DNA of 64,000 nucleotides from an uncultured Paracoccaceae bacterium (GTDB taxonomy: Bacteria; Pseudomonadota; Alphaproteobacteria; Rhodobacterales; Rhodobacteraceae): positions 1-64,000 of the forward strand of contig CANLNM010000011.1 in the NCBI GenBank assembly GCA_947492475.1. Reading direction: 5' to 3'. A program made the translations under genes and the position numbers. Below the pieces are notes generated by a model that was given only the letters and a program-made list of their open reading frames with translations, had not been told where the DNA came from and did not search any database. Every line of letters starts with the position of its first letter. The first letter of the stretch is position 1. Positions 1 to 9,800 of the stretch are shown here, piece by piece.

Positions 1-1
1 A

Positions 2-1921
2 GAGGCCCCCCTCTCTTTGGGCGGGCAGCTGCTGCACGCCTTTGATGCGACGTATTATCTGACGCAAAACCCGGATGTGATTTTGGCAGAAGTTGATCCG
101 CTGGACCATTATCTGTCCTCTGGTTGGCGCGAGGGCCGCCGCCCGAACAGTTGGTTTAAACCTGATGATTGGGCGGCCAAACATCCAGAGCTGGATGTGA
201 CCCAAACCAACCCATTTGTGCATTTTCTGGAATACAAAGACCGCGCCGCAGGGGCCTATGGGGCCGATCTGAAACGCGCCAGCGAAAACAAATTCATCTA
301 TTGGAGTGGCCTGAATTGGCAAGGCGAAGAAAGCGCGCGACCGGTTGTGGTTGCAGCACCTTTGCCCAACAAGGCGGATCTGGCGTTGCTGGCGCAACAC
401 TTTGATGCGGAATTCTATCTGGAACAGAACCCGGATGTGGCCGAGGTCGGTGCAAATCCCCTGTTTCATTTCGCCACTATCGGCTGGATTGAGCGCCGTG
501 ATCCCAGCCCTGATTTTTCCATGGCTTATTATCTGCGCTACAATCGGGATCTGCGTCAGCAGCGGATGAACCCGTTTATGCATTACCTGAAACATGGCCA
601 CAAAGAAGCATGGCGCAAGTCGGCTAATGTGGTGGATGCGCAGGTTCTGATGCATTTCGATGATGATGAAAAAATGCAGGCCCGTCTGGCCGCGGCCAAA
701 GCGTTGGAGCCGATGGTGGCGTTGCCCAATGAACCGCGGCGGGTCACATCGCCTTTGGTCGCGGCAGAGCGCGCGACCGATATCGCCCGCGCTTTGCGGT
801 TGGATTTGGCGGGGCGGACCTATCGCTATGTGGTGGCGGTGCCCCATGTGCGCATGTCTGGCGCCAGCCGGGTTGCGGCGATCTTTAGCGAAGCTTTGGC
901 AAATGTGCGCGACCCATCAGACATCCTGGTCATCACCACAGACAGTTCAGAGGCCGAATATATCGGCTGGTTCCCAGAGGGGGTCGATCGGATCGATCTG
1001 TCGGCCTATGTGGCGGACATCACCTATGAAAACAAAATTCGCATTTTGCTGGACCTGCTGCGCGGCATCGATTGCGCCACCTTGGTCAATGTGAATTCCC
1101 GACTGGTCTGGGAAGCGTTGCGCATGTTTGGCCGCCAGATGTCGCACGAATTCAAAATCGTGACCTATCTGTTCACATGGGATGAAACCCCGGCCGGCAA
1201 TCGGGTTGGCTATCCGATCCAATGGCTGCGTGATACGGCGGACCATCATCATGTCCTGCTGACGGATACCAAAAACCTGGCCAATGACGTGTCTGACCGG
1301 CTTGGCTTTGGGCGGCTGGACGGAGAGGCCGACGTGCTGCCGCTTTATACGCCTGTCCCCCCAACCGAAGCCGTTGCCAACACAAATCTGCCGCGCCACG
1401 AACCCGCACGTGTTTTGTGGGCCGGCCGGTTTGACGCTCAGAAACGATTGGATGTGTTGGTGGCCATTGCACGGGCCAATCCGCATATTGTGTTTGATGT
1501 CTACGGCAAGGCAGTGTTGGACAAACGAGGGTTGGATGCGTTTGACCCGCCCGACAACATCGTCCGCAAAGGCACATATTCTGAACTTCAGGACGTGTTA
1601 GACACACCTTATGTGGCGTTCCTATATACGGCGCAATGGGACGGTCTGCCGACAATTCTGTTGGATATGGCCGCAGCTGGCCTGCCGATTGTGGCCCCGG
1701 ATGTGGGCGGGATTGGTGAATTGCTGGACAATGACACCGGTTGGTTGATTGACGATTTCACCGATGTGGATGGCTATGGCGCCGCGTTGCGTGACCTGAT
1801 CGCCAACCCGACTGATGCGCGCATACGGGCGGATCAGTTGAAAACCCGGATCGCCAAACAATTTGCCCCGGTTGGATATGAAACTGCTCTGCAAAATATG
1901 GTGACCAAACATGACCTGTGA
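2..1921 (+). CDS. GT4 glycosyltransferase with N-terminal repeats (5' end cut by window)
   Basis: The reading frame is open to the first base of the window with only a TTG near the start, so the true start is probably upstream. The C-terminal half (about residues 260-634, numbered from the TTG at position 17) is a GT-B glycosyltransferase of the GT4 type: WAGRFDAQKRLDVLV opens the nucleotide-sugar domain and DGLPTILLDMAAAGLPIVA is the EX7E-like donor region, with Asp in place of the second Glu. The first 200 residues hold about four copies of a 35-40 residue unit (near 9, 47, 128 and 167) with the pattern F-D-x-x-Y-Y-L, NPDV, NPL-x-H-F, GW. Units of this kind occur in large alphaproteobacterial glycosyltransferases; their role is not known to me. 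The gene overlaps the next by 11 bases, so the two are probably co-translated. Sugar specificity cannot be read. Confidence 0.85.
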   Translation, partial: EAPLSLGGQLLHAFDATYYLTQNPDVILAEVDPLDHYLSSGWREGRRPNSWFKPDDWAAKHPELDVTQTNPFVHFLEYKDRAAGAYGADLKRASENKFIYWSGLNWQGEESARPVVVAAPLPNKADLALLAQHFDAEFYLEQNPDVAEVGANPLFHFATIGWIERRDPSPDFSMAYYLRYNRDLRQQRMNPFMHYLKHGHKEAWRKSANVVDAQVLMHFDDDEKMQARLAAAKALEPMVALPNEPRRVTSPLVAAERATDIARALRLDLAGRTYRYVVAVPHVRMSGASRVAAIFSEALANVRDPSDILVITTDSSEAEYIGWFPEGVDRIDLSAYVADITYENKIRILLDLLRGIDCATLVNVNSRLVWEALRMFGRQMSHEFKIVTYLFTWDETPAGNRVGYPIQWLRDTADHHHVLLTDTKNLANDVSDRLGFGRLDGEADVLPLYTPVPPTEAVANTNLPRHEPARVLWAGRFDAQKRLDVLVAIARANPHIVFDVYGKAVLDKRGLDAFDPPDNIVRKGTYSELQDVLDTPYVAFLYTAQWDGLPTILLDMAAAGLPIVAPDVGGIGELLDNDTGWLIDDFTDVDGYGAALRDLIANPTDARIRADQLKTRIAKQFAPVGYETALQNMVTKHDL

Positions 1922-2666
1922 TCTGACCTGTATCATCACCGGCCACCGAGAAGGTCGGCTGGCTGTGCCATCCCTGCGGTCATTCTGGGCCGCGATCCAC
2001 GCAGCACGTGCGGCTGGATACAGTGTTGAGGCGCGTTTGTGCCTTGATAGACCCGATGCCCTGACCACCAAGGTGTTTCAGAGCTATCGTTTTGATGCGC
2101 CGGAAATTGCGATGTTTGAGTTTGCCGATCAGGGCAAAGTGCGCAATGCCGCGATCGGGACCGAAGGGCAGGGCGCCAATGGCACCTATGCGGCTTTTCT
2201 GGATGCGGATGATCTCTGGAGCGAAGATTGGCTGGTACAGGCTCTGGATTTCCTAAAAGACAAGCCAGACACCCATATCGCCCATCCGGCCTATAATTAC
2301 TTTTTTGAAAAACAGGCGACGATTTTCAAACATGTGGACCAAGAGGACCCAGAATTTCGTTTGGACCTGCTGCGGGTGGCCAATTATTGGGATGCTTTAT
2401 GTGTCTGTCCCACCGCAATTTACCGCGCGCACCCGTTTTGCGACCGCGATATCGCGGGCGGTTATGCCTATGAGGATTGGGTGTGGAACTGTGAAACGGT
2501 GGCCGGGGGCATGATCCACAAAGTGGTGCCCGACAGCGTGTTGTTTAAACGCCGCCAAGAAAGTTCCCAGACCATGAAAGCCTCGGCTAACAAGTCTCTG
2601 GGCCGGCGGCATCCGCTGCTGAATTATCGGTTTGCGGGTTATGCAGCTGAGGATCAAAGCACGTGA
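1911..2666 (+). CDS. GT2-like (GT-A fold) glycosyltransferase
   Basis: A 251-residue cytoplasmic protein without membrane segments. It begins with a beta strand typical of GT-A enzymes (LTCIITGHREG) and carries a DADD metal/nucleotide-sugar motif at residues 98-101 within AAFLDADDLWSEDWL. The ATG lies 11 bases inside the preceding glycosyltransferase gene and the stop overlaps the GTG of the following epimerase by 4 bases, so the three genes look like one translational unit. The family transfers a sugar from a nucleotide donor to a growing polysaccharide or protein acceptor. Donor and acceptor are not recognisable. Confidence 0.8.
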   Translation: MTCDLTCIITGHREGRLAVPSLRSFWAAIHAARAAGYSVEARLCLDRPDALTTKVFQSYRFDAPEIAMFEFADQGKVRNAAIGTEGQGANGTYAAFLDADDLWSEDWLVQALDFLKDKPDTHIAHPAYNYFFEKQATIFKHVDQEDPEFRLDLLRVANYWDALCVCPTAIYRAHPFCDRDIAGGYAYEDWVWNCETVAGGMIHKVVPDSVLFKRRQESSQTMKASANKSLGRRHPLLNYRFAGYAAEDQST

Positions 2667-3595
2667 TCCTTGTTTTTGGTGGTACTGGGTTTGTCGGGCG
2701 CAATCTGGTCCCGATGTTGCGGGAACAGGGACGCAATGTGCGGGTTGTGTCACGCCGCCCGGATGGCGCGTTTCTGGACGCCCATGCGCCGGGCACCGAA
2801 CATCTGACGCTGGAACAGTTCTACGCCGATCCGGCTGCCGCGCTGTTTGGCTGTACATCGGTGATCTATCTGGCCTCAACCAGCACACCGGGCGCCAACC
2901 TGACCACCCCCTGGCAAGAGGCGCAGGATACGCTTGATCCGGTTTTGCGGGTGATGTCCAATCTGGTCGAATTCGGCTCTAACGATGGCCAAATGCCGCA
3001 TTTTGTCTATTTGTCCTCTGGCGGTACGGTCTATGGGCAGGTGGATCAGAATATGATCCACGAAGACACGCCCCTAAACCCGATTTCGCCTTATGGGCTG
3101 GGCAAAAAGATGAGCGAAATCGCGGTAGATTTCATGGCACGTACGCGGGGGTTGCGCGCAACGATCCTGCGTCCGGCCAACCCAATTGGCCAATGGCAAA
3201 CCAGCCTGAGCCAAGGCGTGGTGGGCGCGCTATGTCGGGCCGCAACCCAAGGCGCATCTTTCCCGATGTTGGGGGATGGCAGTGCGGTGCGCGACTATTT
3301 TGATGTGCGGGATCTGGCGCGGGCAATCATCATGACACTTGATGCGCCGGATGCCAGTGTGGGCCAGATTTGGAATGTCGGGTCTGGCTGTGGCAATTCG
3401 GTTCGCGAAATTCACGCCCTGGTCCAGGATGTGTCCGGACGTGACATTGCCATCGAAACACGCCCGTCGCGCCCCACAGATGTGGACCGGGTTGTGCTGG
3501 ATATTGGTCAGATCAATGCCGCGTTGAACTGGCATCCCAGCCATGAACTGCGCGACACATTGCGCGGTATTTGGGCTGGGTTTGAGCCTGTCTAA
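2663..3595 (+). CDS. NAD-dependent epimerase/dehydratase (extended SDR)
   Basis: A 310-residue Rossmann-fold protein of the extended short-chain dehydrogenase family that modifies nucleotide sugars. The NAD(P) motif GGTGFVG is at residues 6-12. The LSSGGTVYG strand near 115-123 supplies the catalytic Ser/Thr, and YGLGKK near 144-149 supplies the Tyr-x-x-x-Lys pair. The start is GTG in a GTGA overlap with the upstream gene, with a GAGG about 10 bases before it. Family members include UDP-glucose 4-epimerases and GDP- or dTDP-sugar dehydratases/reductases; the sequence alone does not decide which. The last codons form one arm of a 14-bp inverted repeat (3571-3613). Confidence 0.85.
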   Translation: MILVFGGTGFVGRNLVPMLREQGRNVRVVSRRPDGAFLDAHAPGTEHLTLEQFYADPAAALFGCTSVIYLASTSTPGANLTTPWQEAQDTLDPVLRVMSNLVEFGSNDGQMPHFVYLSSGGTVYGQVDQNMIHEDTPLNPISPYGLGKKMSEIAVDFMARTRGLRATILRPANPIGQWQTSLSQGVVGALCRAATQGASFPMLGDGSAVRDYFDVRDLARAIIMTLDAPDASVGQIWNVGSGCGNSVREIHALVQDVSGRDIAIETRPSRPTDVDRVVLDIGQINAALNWHPSHELRDTLRGIWAGFEPV

Positions 3596-3613
3596 GACCC
3601 AAACCCAGCCCAA
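3571..3613. terminator. 14-bp perfect inverted repeat between convergent genes
   Basis: TTGGGCTGGGTTTG (3571-3584) is repeated as its exact reverse complement at 3600-3613, with a 15-base loop. The left arm lies inside the last codons of the epimerase and the right arm lies just past the stop of the minus-strand protease. There is no strong T-run on either side, so termination is inferred from the stem and the convergent position. Confidence 0.5.
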
Positions 3614-3621
3614 TTCCAAGA

Positions 3622-6285
3622 TCAGAAGATAAAGTCTGAGGCGTCAAACTGACCCAAATTAGAGCTTTGCACGGTGACCGATTGGCCCGCTGCGATGGAA
3701 ATCACCACATCTGCACCCACTTGGGATGCGGCGGCCAGAACATCGGCAAACGAATTGATCAAGGCATGTGACGCAAAGCTGAGATCATCGATGTTGTTTT
3801 GCCAATCGGTGATCACATCCAGCCCGTTTGAAGTTTCAAAGACAAAGTCATCTGCGCCGGTGCCCCCGGTTAAAGTATCTGCGCCGCTGCCGCCAAACAG
3901 GCTGTCATTGCCCGCGCCCCCATTCAACAGATCCGCGCCGCCATCGCCATAAAGCAGGTCATTGCCGCCTTCTCCGGACAGTTGATCCCCCGAAGTGCCG
4001 CCAAACAGGCGATCAACACCAGAGCCCCCATTCAGGATGTCCACGCCATTTCCGCCATACATCGTGTCGAATCCAAGCCCACCTGACAGGGAATCTGCGC
4101 CATCGCCGCCTTCCATCAGATCGTTGCCCGATCCGCCAATCAACGTGTCTGATCCGGCCCCGCCAGTCAGGTAATCTGATCCGGTTTGACCATTAAGCAT
4201 ATCATTGCCGCTGCCGCCAAACAGGCTGTCGGACCCATTGCCCGCGATGGCATTGTCTGCGCCTGCCTGCCCATAAATCACGTCATTGCCCGACCCACCA
4301 TTAAGACTGTCAACGCCGTTGCCGCCATCCAACGTGTCGGACCCGCCTTGGCCCAGCAATGTGTCATCACCGGCTCCGCCAAACAGGCTGTCATTGCCGG
4401 TGAACCCTGTCAGGTAGTCCGCATCGTCAGCCCCATAAAGCCGATCATAGCCGCTGCCGCCGTTCAGGGTGTCCGCGCCCTGGCCCCCGGCCAAGGTATC
4501 GCCCGCGCCACCCCCATTCAGAATGTCATCGCCGCGCCCGCCAACCAGATGGTTGACCGCACCATTGCCTGTCACAATGTCATTGCCGTCGCCCATCACG
4601 ACGTTTTCGATCCCATGGCCCGCCGCTAGAATCTGCAGCGTGGCAGGGTTGCCGTCTTGATCCTCGGCCGAGGCCATTCCGGTGACCAAGTTCAGATCTA
4701 CATCGACCCCGATCCCGGCCATATTGGCCCAATCCGTGCCGCCATTGGTGTCGCCATGGGCCAGCCGGGTCACATCCACCCCCAAGGCCGAGAAATACGC
4801 ATTGGTGAAATGATGGACGTCGTTGTTGTCCAGCGCTTGACCATAGGCCGTCAGTTGCAGGGAATTCACCACCAACGCATCGGCGCTATAGACGTCAGCG
4901 ACATTGATGGTCCAAGTACCCGCCGATGTTTCGCCCAGCAAATGGTCGATCCCAAAGATCCAGGTGTCGTTAAAGCTGGTGGAAATATTTCCAGGATGCA
5001 GGGCTGTGATGACGCTGCCATCTGGCGACGTGATCGTGACCTGAACATCCCCCGCATAGGTAGAGTTGAACCCCATCGACAAAGCCACGTGTTCAATGGC
5101 GATGTCATTGCCGATCGAGACGGTGAAATCCACACCATTGCTGTCGCCATCCGGAATGGCGGTGGATGTGCTCATCACTGTTGATGTGGCTGTGACTTCG
5201 TTGCTGCTGATTTGGGCGTCATCAAACAGGTGCCAGATTTCCGCCATGCGCACCGCGCCAAAGGCATCAATCATCCCAAACCCATAACTGGCGGACACGG
5301 CCATGCCGCCACCATTCCAGTTTTCGGCACTATTGAACCGCCATTCTTCGACTTCGAATCCGCTGGCCAATTCGCCATAACCGGACCCGGTTTCAACCGC
5401 TGAAATCGCCAGAATGTTCTGCACATCCCGCCAGCCCAAGTTCGGATTGGCTTGTAACATCAACGCAACCACGCCCGCAGTGACGGGGGTCGCTGCGGAT
5501 GTGCCGCCAAAGGTGGTGGTGTAATCGCCGGTTTCATAGCCGGGCGCGCCGGTGACATCTGTGGTTACAGCCCCCGCTGGGGCCGCCACCAGAATAGAGG
5601 CGCCAAAGTTGGAATAATCGGCAACATCCCCGTCATCACGTGTGGCCGCAACCGTCAGGGTGAACCGGGATGCGTTCACGCCGGATCCGCCCGCATCCAA
5701 GGTGTCATTGCCAGCGGCCTGAACGATCACAGTGCCCAATCCGCCGCGTCCGTTCTGGGACAGCAGGTCGTATTCGCCGCCTGCTCCGGCCAGCAATCCG
5801 GCAAAGTTTGTCAGGTTGGCCAGGTTCTGGCTTGATCCGAAATTGGGTGTCGATCCCCAGCTGTTGGACGAAATGTCAAAGTTGGCCGCCGCTTGGTTGA
5901 CCACATGCATAAACGGATCAAAAGCGCCGTTCACATAGCCATAAGTGCCGCTGTCAAAGATGTTCACGCCCGTCAGCGTCACCCCGTGGGCCACGCCGAC
6001 ACCGCCGGTGCCGTTATTGTCAATCGCACCAATCAGGCCCCCCGCAGCGGTGCCATGGGCATCATCCCCCACCGGGAACGGATCCACCGCCACCCCCAGA
6101 TCATCAACCACATGCAGGGATGCATCGTAATTGCCCGCCAGATCGGTATGGTTGTAATCCAGCCCGTCATCATAGACGCCGACGGTCACGCCAGAGCCGT
6201 CAAATTCGTCCCAGATCGTTTCAATCCGTCCGATCAGGTCAAAATGCCATTGTGATGCATAAAGTGGATCTGTTGGTGTGGTCAT
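3622..6285 (-). CDS. S8 subtilisin-like protease with P-domain and RTX repeats
   Basis: An 887-residue secreted serine protease. The catalytic triad is visible: Asp39 in VYDDG, His77 in DAHGT and Ser263 in GGTSAATP, with an oxyanion Asn near 193 in AAGND. A P/Homo B domain covers about residues 370-480. Glycine/aspartate-rich calcium-binding nonapeptides of the GGxGxD type run from about 560 to 810. The C-terminus (about 80 residues, ending in DASDFIF) is very like that of the RTX protein at 6813-9875 and is probably the type I secretion signal. No Sec signal peptide and almost no propeptide precede the catalytic domain. An upstream in-frame TTG at 6315 exists, but the ATG at 6285 has a GGGGGG ribosome site 7-8 bases before it and is preferred. 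No type I exporter is in the window. It may mature or degrade surface proteins in the matrix. Confidence 0.88.
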   Translation of the reverse strand: MTTPTDPLYASQWHFDLIGRIETIWDEFDGSGVTVGVYDDGLDYNHTDLAGNYDASLHVVDDLGVAVDPFPVGDDAHGTAAGGLIGAIDNNGTGGVGVAHGVTLTGVNIFDSGTYGYVNGAFDPFMHVVNQAAANFDISSNSWGSTPNFGSSQNLANLTNFAGLLAGAGGEYDLLSQNGRGGLGTVIVQAAGNDTLDAGGSGVNASRFTLTVAATRDDGDVADYSNFGASILVAAPAGAVTTDVTGAPGYETGDYTTTFGGTSAATPVTAGVVALMLQANPNLGWRDVQNILAISAVETGSGYGELASGFEVEEWRFNSAENWNGGGMAVSASYGFGMIDAFGAVRMAEIWHLFDDAQISSNEVTATSTVMSTSTAIPDGDSNGVDFTVSIGNDIAIEHVALSMGFNSTYAGDVQVTITSPDGSVITALHPGNISTSFNDTWIFGIDHLLGETSAGTWTINVADVYSADALVVNSLQLTAYGQALDNNDVHHFTNAYFSALGVDVTRLAHGDTNGGTDWANMAGIGVDVDLNLVTGMASAEDQDGNPATLQILAAGHGIENVVMGDGNDIVTGNGAVNHLVGGRGDDILNGGGAGDTLAGGQGADTLNGGSGYDRLYGADDADYLTGFTGNDSLFGGAGDDTLLGQGGSDTLDGGNGVDSLNGGSGNDVIYGQAGADNAIAGNGSDSLFGGSGNDMLNGQTGSDYLTGGAGSDTLIGGSGNDLMEGGDGADSLSGGLGFDTMYGGNGVDILNGGSGVDRLFGGTSGDQLSGEGGNDLLYGDGGADLLNGGAGNDSLFGGSGADTLTGGTGADDFVFETSNGLDVITDWQNNIDDLSFASHALINSFADVLAAASQVGADVVISIAAGQSVTVQSSNLGQFDASDFIF

Positions 6286-6322
6286 AAATCTGCCCCCCAA
6301 GGCGCTGTCTATCAATTGATCT

Positions 6323-6706
6323 CTATGGATGCATGTCCTGCCAGGCCGTCACCAAGAAGGCTGGCCCCTGCATGCACCGTGAAATTTCTACAAAATGGCC
6401 GGTGATTTGGATCGATTGACCCGTCGTGAGATGTCGCGCCGCCAGCCGTTCCAGGCTGATGGTTTGCCCGTCCTCTAATCGTAGCCGCGGGCAGGTTGCC
6501 CCATTGGCGATGACCTGACCGGTTAGGGTGACATGTGTTGTGTAATCGGTTGGCTCGGCTTGTGTTTTGATCACATCAACCGAGGCATCGCTGGGCGCTG
6601 CGACCTGCGGCGTTGGTGTGTTTTGTGCCATACATCCGCCCCCGACGATCACAGCACATCCAACCACAAAGGCGGTTATGCGACATATAAAGACTCGTTT
6701 ACTCAC
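6323..6706 (-). CDS. small secreted protein, possible lipoprotein (OB-fold-like)
   Basis: A 127-residue protein with an N-terminal export signal (FVVGCAVIVGGGC) that ends at a cysteine and so might be lipidated, although the lipobox is weak. The mature part, from about residue 58, reads as a small beta-barrel domain: THVTLTGQVI, CPRLRLEDGQTISLERL, GQSIQITGHFVEISRC. This layout recalls the small OB-like domains annotated DUF5818, an assignment made from memory of the family. The start is GTG with a poor ribosome site. It lies between the two RTX genes on the same strand, 37 bases upstream of the protease start. Function is unknown. Confidence 0.55.
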   Translation of the reverse strand: MSKRVFICRITAFVVGCAVIVGGGCMAQNTPTPQVAAPSDASVDVIKTQAEPTDYTTHVTLTGQVIANGATCPRLRLEDGQTISLERLAARHLTTGQSIQITGHFVEISRCMQGPAFLVTAWQDMHP

Positions 6707-6752
6707 AGGCGCGAGCTTAGGTGAGCTGTCGGATTTCGAAAAGTGTTAATTG

Positions 6753-6782
6753 AAAAACGGCCACCCGAAGGCAGCCGTTTTC
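6753..6782 (-). terminator. rho-independent terminator after the RTX gene
   Basis: On the minus strand, AAAACGGC (6781-6774) pairs with GCCGTTTT (6761-6754) around a 12-base loop, and the 3' arm runs into a short T-run. It lies just past the stop of the RTX gene at 6813. Confidence 0.65.
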
Positions 6783-6812
6783 CGCTGATATCATTCAGGG
6801 GGTGTCCCCAGA

Positions 6813-9800
6813 TCAGAAGGTGAAGTCACCCGCATCAAACTGCCCCATCAGGGCCGTCGTAAAGGTGATCGTGTTGCCCGCTGACAAGGTGGTGACAACA
6901 TCTGCCCCGACCTGCGCTGACGCCGCCTGCCATTGGGCAAAGTTGTTGATGCCAATCAGACCGGACAGGTCGATGTCATCCACATTGTTGCGCCAATCGA
7001 CAATTTCGTTATCGCCGATCGCAGAGCCTGCAAACACAAAGCTATCAGCCCCTGCGCCACCGGTGAGCGTATCATTGCCCCCGCCCGCATTCAGCCAATC
7101 ATTGCCGCCACCGCCCAGCAATTCGTCATTGCCGGACCCACCGCGAATGGTGTCGTTGCCGCCCTGACCGTTCAGGTAGTCGTTGTTGCCTTCGCCTTCG
7201 AGGATGTCAGACCCGGCATTGCCCAGAATGGTATCATGACCACCGCCACCATACATGGTGTCGTTGCCCAGGCCGCCATTGATGTCATCCGCGCCGGTGC
7301 CACCATAGATCTGGTCAAAGCCGTTGCCGCCGCTGATGCTGTCATTGCCAACACCGCCATCAATGGAATCCGACCCGTTCACACCCAGAATGGTGTCGTT
7401 GCCGTTGCCGCCTTCGATGGTGTCGTTGTTGCCGCCACCGTTCAGGTAATCGGCCCCGTCGCCCCCATAAAGTTCGTCAAATCCAGCGCCGCCATAAAGA
7501 CTGTCTGTACCTGTTCCACCAAACAGATCATCCGCATTGGCATGGCCCGTCAGGACATCATTGTCAGCGCCACCATATAGGACGTCGTTGTCATTGTTAC
7601 CGTTCAGGGTGTCATTGCCCGCGCTACCCATCAGGGTATCGGTGCCGGTGCCGCCATTGATGACGTCATTGCCGTTTTCACCGTCAGCGCTGTCATTGCC
7701 GGCCCCCAAGGTGATTGAGTTGTTGGACGCATTCCCGGTCACCGTGTCATTGCCGGCGCCCATGACCACGTTTTCGAACTCTGCAAACAATTCTCCGCCA
7801 TAGTTGGTCAGGCCTGTATCCATGTCAAAAACATAGGTGCCATTAAAGGCTGTGTGGTTGATCGTATCGGTGCCTGTGCCCCCATACATCTGTTCAATCC
7901 CAAGCCCTGAGAACATCAGGTCATTGTCCGCGTCCCCGTAATATTCACCGGCGCCGTGGCTGATGATCCGGTCATTCCCGGCCCCACCATAGATCGTGTC
8001 ATTGCCGCCATTGCCGTCCAGGGTGTCATTGCCAAAGTTCCCCGTCAGAACGTTTGACCCAGAATCCCCCAGCATGGAATCGTTGCCCGAGCCACCAATG
8101 ACATTTTCAATGTCCTGCATGTCAACGCCGCTGCCACCAACGGAATAGGCATAGGTGCCTGTCGCGCCGGTGATGATTTCCATGTTGAAACCCAGCCCAC
8201 CAAAGCTGACCGTGTCGGTGTCTGCGCCGCCATAGAACCGGTCAGATGCATCGCCGCTGTCCAGCTGCATAAAGTCGTCGCCAGCGCCGCCATAAATGGT
8301 GTCACTCCCGCCATCGCCATCAAACGAGTCATTCCCACCATTCCCGGTCAGGATATTGACGCTGCTGTTGCCGTTGAACTCTTCGTCCGCGGCGCTGCCG
8401 GTGGCGTGTTCAAACCCTTGTGCGACCTGTGTGCTGACCCCTTGCACAATTGTCCCGGCTTGCAGGTCAAATACGGTGCCGTTGCCGTTGCCCGTCACAA
8501 CGATCGTATCGGTGCCGTTGCCGCCATACATGCTTTCGCCGGCATCCACACCTGCGGCGCGAATGATGTCATTACCATCCCCACCATAGAGGTTGTTCAG
8601 ACCACCCCCATCGGTGATGTCATCATTGCCATCCCAGCCATAGGCGTCATGGCTGCTGGTGGCGGTAAAGGTGTCGTTGCCGATGGTGCCAACATCGAAA
8701 TCATCCGGTGTATAGCCCCCATCACTGGCCGCATCCCGTGTGTCGATGATCTGGGAATAGATTTCGCCGTTGCCCCAGGTGACCATCACCCGGCCATCCC
8801 CCAATGTCACCGCGTCGATGCCTGAGGGGTTGCTTGTGGTGTCTAGCGCAAATTCGCTGCCCACCAGGGCCCCGGTTGAACTATACCGTTGACCGCGCAC
8901 AGCCAGGCTTCCGGATTGGTCATCATCGTAGAACACCATGAACCCGCCATCATCCAACGCCACCAGAACAGGTTCGTTGTTGTTGTCGGTGGCCCCGCCG
9001 CTGCGCACTGTGATGACGCCGCTGGTGGAGGTGCCTGAACTGTTGAAAATCTGGAATTCCAGATCTGTGTCCGACGTGTCGGTGTTTTCCCAAGCAATGA
9101 CAAAGCTCCCACCGGTCAGGCCAACCACTGTGGGGTTACGGTCTTCGTCACCGTTGCCGTTTGTGGACGTGACCAAAGTGGACCCAGCCTGAACCCCGGT
9201 AGAGGAAACAATTTCAAAGCGCAGTTCGTCATCCGTGCCATTCGACATCTGTGCCACAACCACGTAGGACCCGTTGGACAGGACCGTCATGTCCAGATTG
9301 GAAATGCTGCCGTTTGAGTTGGTGAACATAAATTGTTCGGCAGACATGACTTCGGTGGATGGGTTGTAAAACCGCATATACACGTCGTCGTCACCAGTGG
9401 CGTTGTCTTCGATCCAGGTGAACAGCGCCGACGTGGCAGAGCTGACCTGAACCTGCGGATCGCGGAAATTGGGCAGACCACCGCTGGCATCATCCGCAAC
9501 GGAGCCAAAATCGGTGCGGCTGCCGGAACTGTTGAACACTTCGAACCGGATATCGTCTTCGGTGCCGCTGTCATCGACAAAGGTCGTGATCCAGCCACCT
9601 GTGGTGGTGGCCGCCAGTTGCAGGTCACGTTCGTCATCCGCATTATAGCCGGAATTCACCCGAAATTCGGAGCCAACCGTGTTGCCAAAGGCATCATAAA
9701 TCTGGCCGACAATATCAGATCCTGCAGTTGAGGCGACACCGGTTAGGGCGTTGCTGGTCCATGTGACCAGCACATTGCCGTTGGCCAGCTGAATGATATG

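Noticed and set aside
3674-4660. Several long plus-strand open frames opposite the RTX repeats of the protease
   Set aside because: They are antisense to a low-complexity Gly/Asp repeat and their repeating His/Arg/Pro or Ala/Ile composition follows from that repeat; no ribosome sites.
3830-8600. Regular short DNA periodicity that could look like a CRISPR or satellite array
   Set aside because: The period is 27 bases and coincides with the nine-residue RTX unit in a coding frame; there are no constant repeats with unique spacers.
6802-8825. Plus-strand open frames opposite the second RTX protein
   Set aside because: Same reason: shadows of a tandem nonapeptide repeat.
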